5,135 bases of DNA from Candidatus Poribacteria bacterium (GTDB taxonomy: Bacteria > Poribacteria > WGA-4E > WGA-3G), in NCBI GenBank assembly GCA_028818995.1, contig JAPPMR010000453.1, positions 1 to 5,135 on the forward strand. Direction: 5' to 3'. The notes under the pieces are model-generated. The model was not told the origin of the DNA. It was given only the letters and a program-made list of their open reading frames with translations, and did no database searches. Positions within the stretch are counted from its first letter, which is position 1. Each line of letters starts with the position of its first letter. Both the position numbers and the translations under genes were made by a program. This document shows, in pieces, positions 1 to 5,135 of the stretch.

Positions 1-2
1 GT

Positions 3-482
3 GTTGATGCTATCTGCTATTTCGCAGACTCTGATCCTGAGTGGGTTTCTGCGGAATTAGAGGATGGCTACGAAGACTACAATGAATATAAAGGTGATGG
101 CGGACATAATCCCGCAACAGAACCATCAGCACACGGGTATATCCACTTTGCGAACGGGGTACGTGGATACTATGCTGGTGGTCCAAAAACTTCCCAATCA
201 GGTTTCCGTGCGGAAATTGTCGGTACCAACGGCTATATTCTTATTAATGACAAAGGTGCCACAATTCATCAAGGAGATTCGGTTGAATCAATTGAGGCAC
301 CATCATGGGAAATCACTGGTATTCCAGCAGGTGTTCAAGAGTTAGTAAAACTGGTTGCAGAAGGTGGAGAACCTGTTTCTCCTGGAACTGAAGGGTACAA
401 AGTAGTCCAGATTATCATTGGCTTCTTAACTTCACAACAACAAGATAATGGGAAGGTCAAGTTGCCTTTGGCCGGTAGTTAA
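3..482 (+). CDS. Gfo/Idh/MocA-family oxidoreductase, C-terminal part (5' end outside window)
   Basis: Reading in the frame that starts at base 3 gives 159 residues ending in TAA; the start and the N-terminal NAD(P)-binding Rossmann half lie to the left of the window. What is visible matches the C-terminal alpha/beta domain of Gfo/Idh/MocA dehydrogenases: an opening VDAICYF strand, a sheet segment GYIHFANGVRGYYAGG, then FRAEIVGTNGYILI, the usual 'sequence G..G..I' strand of this domain, and the family-typical tail with EGGEPVSPGTEGYKVVQI followed by the closing KVKLPL. Members oxidise or reduce sugars, inositols and related polyols with NAD(P). The substrate cannot be told here because the N-terminal catalytic lysine region is missing. 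The gene converges on the ABC ATPase gene, sharing four bases with it. A 93-residue open frame at 64-345 is an out-of-frame shadow of this gene. Confidence 0.85.
   Translation, partial: VDAICYFADSDPEWVSAELEDGYEDYNEYKGDGGHNPATEPSAHGYIHFANGVRGYYAGGPKTSQSGFRAEIVGTNGYILINDKGATIHQGDSVESIEAPSWEITGIPAGVQELVKLVAEGGEPVSPGTEGYKVVQIIIGFLTSQQQDNGKVKLPLAGS
479..482. other. Shared TTAA: overlapping stop codons of convergent genes
   Basis: The palindrome TTAA contains the TAA stop of the + strand oxidoreductase (480-482) and the TAA stop of the - strand ABC ATPase (481 down to 479). The two convergent genes therefore overlap by four bases with no spacer. No hairpin followed by a T-run is apparent near the junction, so any transcription termination must happen inside the coding sequence of the opposing gene or be factor-dependent. 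Confidence 0.95.
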
Positions 483-1576
483 TCGTATCTTAAAACAGTA
501 GCACTTTCTGCTGCCCACTGTAGATAAACCGTATCGTCCTGCTTAAAGCGATTTACTCCTTTTACACCTATGTTTTGTTGGTGAATGATGAGAGGTATCG
601 GGTAATCGGTTTGCACCGTATATTGCTGCGTTGTTCCGAGGTAGCTTTCGTCCTGAATCACACCGCGTAAACAATTTGGTAAATCTGGATTTGGTGCTGC
701 GGATATGTCTATCCGCTCCGGACGAACTGCTACAGTCACAGGTGTGTCTACCGTAATATTTTCACGGTGTTCACAAACGAACTTAAAGCGTGGTTCGGTG
801 TTTGACACGACCTCTGTCAATTCACCATCCGTGCTGATAAGTGTTCCCTCAAAGAAGTTTGAAGTCCCGATAAAATCTGCCACAAACCGACTCTGTGGCG
901 CATCGTAGATTTCAGAGGGTGTTCCTACCTGAAGGATTTTCCCTTCGTTCATCACAGCAATCCGATCAGACAACGTCATCGCCTCACCTTGATCATGTGT
1001 AACATACACAAACGTAATCCCAACTTTTCGCTGTAACGCTTTCAACTCCAATTGCATCTGTTTGCGGAGTTTCAGGTCAAGGGCAGATAGCGGTTCATCT
1101 AACAGTAGGATTGTTGGTTCATTGATTAAGGCACGGGCAAGTGCTACTCGCTGCCTCTCGCCACCGGAGAGTTCGTTAGGCTTTCGCTCTCCATAGCCAG
1201 GTAATTGGATTAAATCAAGTGAACGTTCAATCGCATGCGAAATCTCTGTTTTGGAGATTTTTTTCATCTGCAATCCAAATGCTATATTTTGTGCAACGGT
1301 TTTATGGGGGAACAAAGCGTAATTTTGAAAGACGGTGTTCACAGGACGGTGGTAGGGAGGCGTTTCTGCCATCAGTTCGCCGTTGATAAAGACTTCGCCT
1401 GCGGTGGGATACACGAAACCACCGATTATCCGCAGTGTTGTTGTTTTTCCGCACCCGCTCGGTCCGAGTAAGGAGAAAAACTCACCGCCTTCTATCTGCA
1501 ACGACACATCATCAACTGCAACTGTATCGCCAAACTTTTTTGTTAAAGATGTGAGGGTAATCTGACCTACGGACAT
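479..1576 (-). CDS. potA: PotA-like ABC transporter ATP-binding protein (spermidine/putrescine type)
   Basis: This is an ATPase subunit that would power an inner-membrane ABC importer from the cytoplasmic face. Numbering from the ATG at 1576 (365 residues), it shows Walker A GPSGCGKTT at 38-46, Q-loop Gln84 in VFQNYALFP, signature LSGGE at 136-140, Walker B ILLLDEP at 156-162, D-loop SALD, and H-loop His194 in VTHD. A C-terminal regulatory TOBE-like region follows to the end (VAVRPERIDI and beyond). Length and motif wording fit the PotA/MalK group (E. coli PotA is 378 residues). Spermidine/putrescine is the likeliest class, but other substrates such as iron or sulfate cannot be excluded. A TTG seven codons upstream (1597) is in frame. 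I prefer the ATG, which has a short GGA six bases upstream and leaves a normal N-terminus. The ATG overlaps the end of the upstream methyltransferase gene by 10 bases. No permease or substrate-binding gene is adjacent. Confidence 0.9.
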   Translation of the reverse strand: MSVGQITLTSLTKKFGDTVAVDDVSLQIEGGEFFSLLGPSGCGKTTTLRIIGGFVYPTAGEVFINGELMAETPPYHRPVNTVFQNYALFPHKTVAQNIAFGLQMKKISKTEISHAIERSLDLIQLPGYGERKPNELSGGERQRVALARALINEPTILLLDEPLSALDLKLRKQMQLELKALQRKVGITFVYVTHDQGEAMTLSDRIAVMNEGKILQVGTPSEIYDAPQSRFVADFIGTSNFFEGTLISTDGELTEVVSNTEPRFKFVCEHRENITVDTPVTVAVRPERIDISAAPNPDLPNCLRGVIQDESYLGTTQQYTVQTDYPIPLIIHQQNIGVKGVNRFKQDDTVYLQWAAESATVLRYD

Positions 1577-2832
1577 GTTTGATCCGTTCTTTGACAAATA
1601 ACGATATTTTCTTCGTGCATCGTTGTGGAAGTTTGACCGGGGACGTTGGAAGGACTGTTTTTGAGAGGCATCCGTTTATTCGGAATGTTCCTAACGATAG
1701 TTTCTTTATGTGAGAATCCATGTTTGCCAAATGCAAAGATTACAAATTCGTCTGTAGGTAACCTGATGGCTTTAACCCGACGGTTCCCAACAACATAGCA
1801 AATTGTGGAACGTGGCGAAAGCGTCTTTACTACTGAACTGATGCTACGTTCTAAGTCAATATAAAAAGCGGCAACCTCGCGCGCTCGCTTATCATCAATT
1901 GAACGAATTGTGTCTATTGCGGATGAAACGGGGGTATCCGCCAATGTCTCACGAGAATTCTGTCCACCCATTGCAAGTCTATCAATTTTCCGTGCGTTCG
2001 GTAAACCGAGCCATTCTGCAGATACCCGATAAAACTGTCCAAACGCGACTGTGGTATGTGAATCCCCATAGGGTGGAGAGGTAATCACCAAATTATAGCC
2101 TCCAAGTGGGCGTGGCATCGGTTGTTCCCCATTAACTGTATTGGAATCACAAACCGACGCTTCCACATCTTTACGCTTTTCAAGATATGCCGCCAATCCT
2201 TGCCTGTTCCTGTTTAGTTTCTTGCGAAAGATACCAAATACATCAGGATTAAAGTTTTCAAGTTTTTCTGCTGGAATGCGATGTAGCTTAAATGTACTCG
2301 TTCGGGTATAGGATACTTCGCGAACTGTCTCTGAAAACGCGACGGTTATGAAATTCCTAACTGCTTGATCTTCAATCTTGTTAATACAATCTAATAAGTA
2401 AGCGATACTTCTGATAATCTCTTGAGAAAACCAGTAATCCAAATTCGGAATTTTTGGAATTGGTGCATCAGATAACTTTTCAACTCCAAATTCAACTTGA
2501 AAGAGAACGTCGTCTAACTTATTCAATTCACTGTCGAGTGTGTTCAAAGGTATAGGTGTTAATTTGGCTGTTGCTATCAGACGCACGAGCGGATTGATGT
2601 CACATCCAACGCTGTGCATGCCGAACAGAGACGCCTCAACAAGAGAAGTGCCAGTGCCACAATACGGATCCAGGAGCCATTCTCCTTCTGTGCCATACTG
2701 ATTTAGCAGCCTCCTTGCGATCTGTGGAATCATCATTGCAGGATAAGTGTGGAAGCAGTGGGTGTACTCTTTGGTATCTGCAGTTCGAAAATCCCATGAT
2801 TCATCTTTGTATTTCAGATTGTCAGTGTTCAT
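1567..2832 (-). CDS. SPPY-type DNA methyltransferase M2, probable N4-cytosine modification
   Basis: A 421-residue S-adenosylmethionine-dependent DNA methyltransferase, probably the partner that protects sites cut by the neighbouring endonuclease. Motifs in order are: a motif X-like HTYPAMMIP at about 28-36; motif I DPYCGTGTS at 55-63, the AdoMet-binding loop; motif II GCDINP at 76-81; and catalytic motif IV TSPPY at 251-255. The roughly 190 residues between motifs I and IV are the likely place for target recognition, an alpha-like arrangement. SPPY is the form usually found in N4-cytosine enzymes, while adenine enzymes mostly have D/NPPY; that assignment is family knowledge, not proof. The ATG overlaps the TGA of the endonuclease gene as ATGA, so translation is probably coupled. 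A weak GGGA (bases 2842-2845) lies nine bases upstream. The 3' end overlaps the ABC ATPase gene by 10 bases. Modified base and target sequence are unproven. Confidence 0.9.
   Translation of the reverse strand: MNTDNLKYKDESWDFRTADTKEYTHCFHTYPAMMIPQIARRLLNQYGTEGEWLLDPYCGTGTSLVEASLFGMHSVGCDINPLVRLIATAKLTPIPLNTLDSELNKLDDVLFQVEFGVEKLSDAPIPKIPNLDYWFSQEIIRSIAYLLDCINKIEDQAVRNFITVAFSETVREVSYTRTSTFKLHRIPAEKLENFNPDVFGIFRKKLNRNRQGLAAYLEKRKDVEASVCDSNTVNGEQPMPRPLGGYNLVITSPPYGDSHTTVAFGQFYRVSAEWLGLPNARKIDRLAMGGQNSRETLADTPVSSAIDTIRSIDDKRAREVAAFYIDLERSISSVVKTLSPRSTICYVVGNRRVKAIRLPTDEFVIFAFGKHGFSHKETIVRNIPNKRMPLKNSPSNVPGQTSTTMHEENIVICQRTDQTCP
2829..2832 (-). promoter_or_regulatory. ATGA stop-start overlap coupling endonuclease and M2
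   Basis: On the - strand, ATGA holds the ATG of M2 and the TGA of the endonuclease gene. Such four-base overlaps normally let a terminating ribosome restart on the next gene, which would tie the amount of M2 to that of the nuclease. Confidence 0.8.
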
Positions 2833-3530
2833 ATCAACTGTTCCCGGTTACTAAAACAAAGATTTAAGAATTTTTCGTCAATTCTAAAACCTGTACCATG
2901 ATTTCTCACCACTTTATTTCCTTTTTTCTTTTCTTTTAAGTGCATTCTCACATCAATAATAATGATATCCTTCCTGATTAGATCCAATAAATTATCCTCA
3001 TTTGGTTGTGTCAAGTAAAATGCCTCGTTAAACCAAAATTCTTCCTTCCCGTCCGAATTGATACGGGTGTCAGCATTAACAACTACTAATGCAGGCATCT
3101 TTTCTCTGAAAGTTTCAATTAAGCGTTCTCCCAACCATTCAGCAATCAGATTTCTGTCTAAGTGATAAAGTCTAACATTTTCTCGCTCAACTTTCATGAA
3201 AAGGCCTTGATTATTTGGGCGACTATTAACTTTACAATACAAGGATGGCCGGTTGTTTGTGTCAATATAACCGTATTTTTCAATCAATTCCCTCTGTTTT
3301 ATTTTCCAAACCCCTTTGTTAAATGTAAACATGGTCACAGGATTTGAAGCATCTTTTCTCTGAGATTTTAACTCTATATTCTCAAAATCAGGTGTTTTGA
3401 GGTTGTTTTCTTTTAATCCAAGCAAGGTTTCAAGTGTATAACCTATTCCGGTATTGCCTTTTCGTTTTGAAACAATGTAACCCATCTGTTCAATTTCAGA
3501 TAGTCTGTCTTTTAATTCAGATATATCCAT
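2829..3530 (-). CDS. Type II restriction endonuclease, MvaI/BcnI family
   Basis: A 233-residue PD-(D/E)XK nuclease resembling MvaI and BcnI, which are MutH-like enzymes that work as monomers and cut CCWGG and CCSGG respectively. The active site is visible as TPDFENIELKSQ, with Asp48, Glu53 and Lys55, the same spacing as the Asp50/Glu55/Lys57 set I recall for MvaI. An N-terminal GNTGIGYTLETLLGL (25-39) precedes it, matching the conserved helix that leads into the catalytic sheet. A C-terminal RNHGTGFRI (209-217) lies in the region that carries base-contacting residues in the family. Length is close to MvaI (about 246). The ATG at 3530 has GAGAG six bases upstream. The gene sits between two methyltransferase genes and overlaps the second. 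It is markedly A+T-rich: hand counts give 17 G/C of 60 in 2881-2940 and again in 3361-3420. A MutH-like nicking role is a less likely alternative given the flanking methyltransferases. The exact recognition sequence cannot be read off. Confidence 0.88.
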   Translation of the reverse strand: MDISELKDRLSEIEQMGYIVSKRKGNTGIGYTLETLLGLKENNLKTPDFENIELKSQRKDASNPVTMFTFNKGVWKIKQRELIEKYGYIDTNNRPSLYCKVNSRPNNQGLFMKVERENVRLYHLDRNLIAEWLGERLIETFREKMPALVVVNADTRINSDGKEEFWFNEAFYLTQPNEDNLLDLIRKDIIIIDVRMHLKEKKKGNKVVRNHGTGFRIDEKFLNLCFSNREQLI

Positions 3531-3622
3531 TGGATACTCTCAATCTGTTGCTAAATTCAATGAAAATATGCTTTTGTACATTGGCAAGCGTATTTATAGA
3601 AAGATTCCTTGAGATTCAACCT
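3531..3622 (-). promoter_or_regulatory. Gap between M1 and endonuclease, with a possible internal promoter
   Basis: This 92-base noncoding gap is the largest in the window and is A+T-rich. On the - strand it contains TTGAAT (bases 3614-3619) and, 15 bases on, TATAAA (3593-3598). This is a passable but slightly short-spaced sigma-70-like promoter pointing toward the endonuclease gene. No hairpin-plus-T-run terminator and no small controller gene are visible. The promoter is an inference from pattern only; in A+T-rich DNA such matches arise by chance. Confidence 0.3.
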
Positions 3623-4399
3623 CTACTTTATACTATTGTGTTCTATCAGATCACACCCAAGAAAATTGCGTCCTTTTGAGCGTGCTGCCTCCATAACAGA
3701 AAAGGAACCTGCGGCAGGATCAATTATATAATCGCCTTCATTACTTACTGCCGCAATAAGCTCAGCCTGTAGACCGATAGGTTTTTGATGAGGATGTTCT
3801 TTTGTCTTAGTTCGTTCAAGCCAGACATCGCGAATGTTGTGGACTTTCCAAACGCCTTTAGCCTTCCTGGGATGCTTCTGTAGAACAACACAATATTCGC
3901 TCACGCGTCTGGAACGGTACCCCATCCCAAACCTGTCTTTATTCCAGACGATCAAGTCTACAATATCTAACTGTGTGTCATCAAACCATAACTTGAACCC
4001 TTGGCAAAGGTGAAACTTATCCATCCATAAAAAAAGATGTCCAGAGGGTATAAGTACATTGTCAATGCCTCGAATGAATTCTCCGATGAGTTCTTCAGAC
4101 ATTTGCATCAATGAACATCTACGTTTCTCTCTGCTCTTTCCCTCATTACCGTAATTCATTTTGTCAAGCACGCCTCTATACTGTGGGTCGAGAAATGCTA
4201 CAGGGACAGATTCCATTGGTAGATGAGACAGAAACTTCAACCCATCCATCTTTAACCTTGTATTCGGTTTCAGAAAATCGGGTAAATCTATAGGTGGGGC
4301 TTGTACAATCCGCTCAGTGGAGAATACATTGTTTGTAACCTCATCTGTTGTGTCAGAAAAAAGACTCAGATTTTCATCCTCGGGGGGCAATTTTTTCAT
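3623..4399 (-). CDS. Permuted (beta-class) DNA methyltransferase M1 with DPQY motif
   Basis: A 258-residue N4/N6-type DNA methyltransferase with circularly permuted motif order. Catalytic motif IV comes first as FLDPQYRGVLDKM (DPQY at 71-74). Next is a middle region with VDLIVWNK and YVxF-like strands, then motif X as HPHQKPIGL (202-210), and last the AdoMet loop DPAAGSFS (227-234) and GCDL (248-251). Catalytic-first order with a central target region is the beta class. DPQY is a known variant of DPPY and leans toward adenine-N6 methylation, but N4-cytosine cannot be excluded. The ATG at 4399 is well supported by AAGGTG five bases upstream. The gene begins 34 bases after gatB on the same strand and may be read through from it. 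The protein stops soon after motif II, which is short but not abnormal for the class. With the endonuclease and M2 it forms an M-R-M cassette; it could instead be an unrelated methyltransferase in the same operon. Confidence 0.9.
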   Translation of the reverse strand: MKKLPPEDENLSLFSDTTDEVTNNVFSTERIVQAPPIDLPDFLKPNTRLKMDGLKFLSHLPMESVPVAFLDPQYRGVLDKMNYGNEGKSREKRRCSLMQMSEELIGEFIRGIDNVLIPSGHLFLWMDKFHLCQGFKLWFDDTQLDIVDLIVWNKDRFGMGYRSRRVSEYCVVLQKHPRKAKGVWKVHNIRDVWLERTKTKEHPHQKPIGLQAELIAAVSNEGDYIIDPAAGSFSVMEAARSKGRNFLGCDLIEHNSIK

Positions 4400-4404
4400 A
4401 CATT

Positions 4405-4410
4405 CACCTT
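4405..4410 (-). promoter_or_regulatory. Ribosome binding site of M1
   Basis: On the - strand AAGGTG stands five bases before the ATG at 4399. It is the clearest Shine-Dalgarno match in the window and fixes the M1 start. The gap it lies in (4400-4433) is only 34 bases and holds no recognisable terminator, so transcription probably continues from gatB. Confidence 0.75.
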
Positions 4411-4433
4411 GTTCATATCTCGGTCTGGATATC

Positions 4434-5135
4434 CTAATTTTCTGACAAAACCCGCGTCAAAATCTGATTCACCAATTGCGGATTTGCCTTTCCACGCGTT
4501 GCCTTCATCACCTGACCAACCAAAAATCCGATCGCTTTCTTCGTGCCATCACGATAATCCTGTGCAGGACCTGGGTTTTCCTCAATGACCTGTTGCACGA
4601 TAGCCTCAATCTCGGAAGTGTCGGTAATTTGGGATAACCCTTTTTCTTCAACTATCTGTTTCGGCATCTTACCAGTTTCAAATGCATCATCCAGCACGGA
4701 TTTAGCAATCTTACCGCTAATGGTATTGTTACTTATCAACTGAATGAGTTCACTGAGATGTGCTGGTCTAACTTTGGAATCTTGTATTTCAATTTCTGCT
4801 GTGTTCAGCAGGCGAGTAAGGTCGCCCATAATCCAGTTTGCACAAGTCGTAGGTTCATCGCTGAGTTGTGCTGCTTCATCAAAAAAATCTGCTATTTGTC
4901 GTGTTGTGGAGAGGAATTCAGCGTTTTCAGGAGAGATGTCATAGTCAGCAATAAACCTTTTGCGGCGAGCAGCAGGAAGTTCCGGGAGTGTTGGTTGAAT
5001 TTCATCAATCCATTCATTATCTATCTGAACGTGAACGAGGTCAGGTTCGGGAAAATAGCGGTAGTCGTCTGCTTCCTCTTTACCACGCATTGCCACCGTT
5101 TTACCTGTATTTACATCAAACAATAAGGTTTCTTG
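4434..5135 (-). CDS. gatB: Aspartyl/glutamyl-tRNA(Asn/Gln) amidotransferase subunit B, C-terminal half
   Basis: The last 233 residues of GatB, with the N-terminal catalytic half lying to the right of the window; the frame is open to the edge (QETLLFDVNTGKTV). GatB with GatA and GatC turns misacylated Asp-tRNA(Asn) or Glu-tRNA(Gln) into the amidated form in the cytoplasm. The fragment begins at the end of the catalytic cradle with the hallmark KEEADDYRYFPEPDL, passes through the helical linker containing NWIMGDLTRLLN, and ends with the YqeY-like tRNA-binding tail: IVEEKGLSQI, DYRDGTKKAIGFLVGQVMKA and KANPQLVNQIL. All these agree with ordinary GatB and the end (RVLSEN, TAG) looks intact. A TTG at 5123 is not the start, because the family sequence continues upstream of it. 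It lies upstream of the restriction-modification genes on the same strand, so it may share a transcript with them. Confidence 0.97.
   Translation of the reverse strand, partial: QETLLFDVNTGKTVAMRGKEEADDYRYFPEPDLVHVQIDNEWIDEIQPTLPELPAARRKRFIADYDISPENAEFLSTTRQIADFFDEAAQLSDEPTTCANWIMGDLTRLLNTAEIEIQDSKVRPAHLSELIQLISNNTISGKIAKSVLDDAFETGKMPKQIVEEKGLSQITDTSEIEAIVQQVIEENPGPAQDYRDGTKKAIGFLVGQVMKATRGKANPQLVNQILTRVLSEN

Noticed and set aside
64..345. Open frame of 93 codons on the + strand
   Set aside because: It lies in another frame over the oxidoreductase coding sequence, which has a recognisable family sequence; this frame has none.
1577..1597. Upstream TTG start for the ABC ATPase
   Set aside because: In frame, but it would extend the overlap with M2 to 31 bases and lacks a convincing ribosome binding site; the ATG at 1576 gives a usual N-terminus.
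1512..1736. Second - strand open frame of 74 codons across the M2/ATPase junction
   Set aside because: Fully inside the ends of two well-supported genes in other frames, with no recognisable sequence.
2829..3530. Endonuclease as a MutH-type mismatch repair nuclease
   Set aside because: MvaI/BcnI and MutH share a fold, but the active-site wording and the two adjacent methyltransferases fit restriction-modification better, and no mutS or mutL is in view.
3531..3622. M1 truncated by a frameshift with its tail in the gap
   Set aside because: The reading ends just after motif II in a plausible way, and I cannot recognise a continuing motif III in the other frames of the gap.
3434..3679. Open frame of 81 codons on the + strand covering the gap before the endonuclease, considered as a possible controller or toxin gene
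   Set aside because: It runs across the ends of two real genes on the opposite strand and shows no helix-turn-helix or other motif.
1567..4399. BREX, DISARM or another multi-gene defence system based on the methyltransferases
   Set aside because: None of the helicase, phosphatase, protease or ATPase partners of those systems is present; the only ATPase is a transporter type.
4758..5126. Open frame of 122 codons on the + strand, opposite gatB
   Set aside because: It is antisense to highly conserved GatB sequence, cysteine-rich in a random-looking way, and has no family resemblance.

Overview
The window reads as a piece of a bacterial chromosome of moderate to low G+C. It holds one partial gene on the + strand (left edge) and five genes on the - strand. 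The GatB fragment at the right edge shows a bacterium that uses the GatCAB amidotransferase route. The left gene is a Gfo/Idh/MocA-type oxidoreductase. These families are spread across many phyla, so I cannot assign the lineage from sequence alone. An uncultured, Gfo/Idh/MocA-rich lineage such as Poribacteria is only a guess.

Layout in transcription order on the - strand, from right to left: gatB 3' end (4434-5135); a permuted (beta-class) DNA methyltransferase, here M1 (3623-4399); a 92-base gap; an MvaI/BcnI-family restriction endonuclease, R (2829-3530); a second, unrelated-looking SPPY-type DNA methyltransferase, M2 (1567-2832); and a PotA-like ABC transporter ATPase (479-1576). On the + strand, the C-terminal half of a Gfo/Idh/MocA oxidoreductase (3-482) runs head-on into the ATPase gene. 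The two stop codons share the palindrome TTAA.

The core is a complete-looking Type II restriction-modification cassette in M-R-M order, placed between a translation gene (gatB) and an ABC ATPase. R carries the PD-x4-E-x-K metal-binding motif of monomeric MvaI/BcnI nucleases, known from characterised members that cut CCWGG or CCSGG. M2 has the SPPY motif usual for N4-cytosine methylation, which fits such a target. M1 has DPQY and a permuted motif order, so two different methyltransferase architectures guard one nuclease. R and M2 overlap by ATGA and M2 and the ATPase by about 10 bases, so the three are probably co-translated. The only room for an internal promoter is the 92-base gap before R. 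No controller (C) gene is visible.

The R gene is visibly more A+T-rich than gatB or the ATPase, consistent with horizontal acquisition. The ATPase has no permease or binding-protein genes beside it in this window. Apart from the 92-base gap and a 34-base gap after gatB, there is essentially no noncoding DNA. I see no tRNA, rRNA, CRISPR array, insertion sequence or convincing terminator. I do not see evidence for a wholly new system; the unusual points are the M-R-M composition, its position and the fused stop codons.
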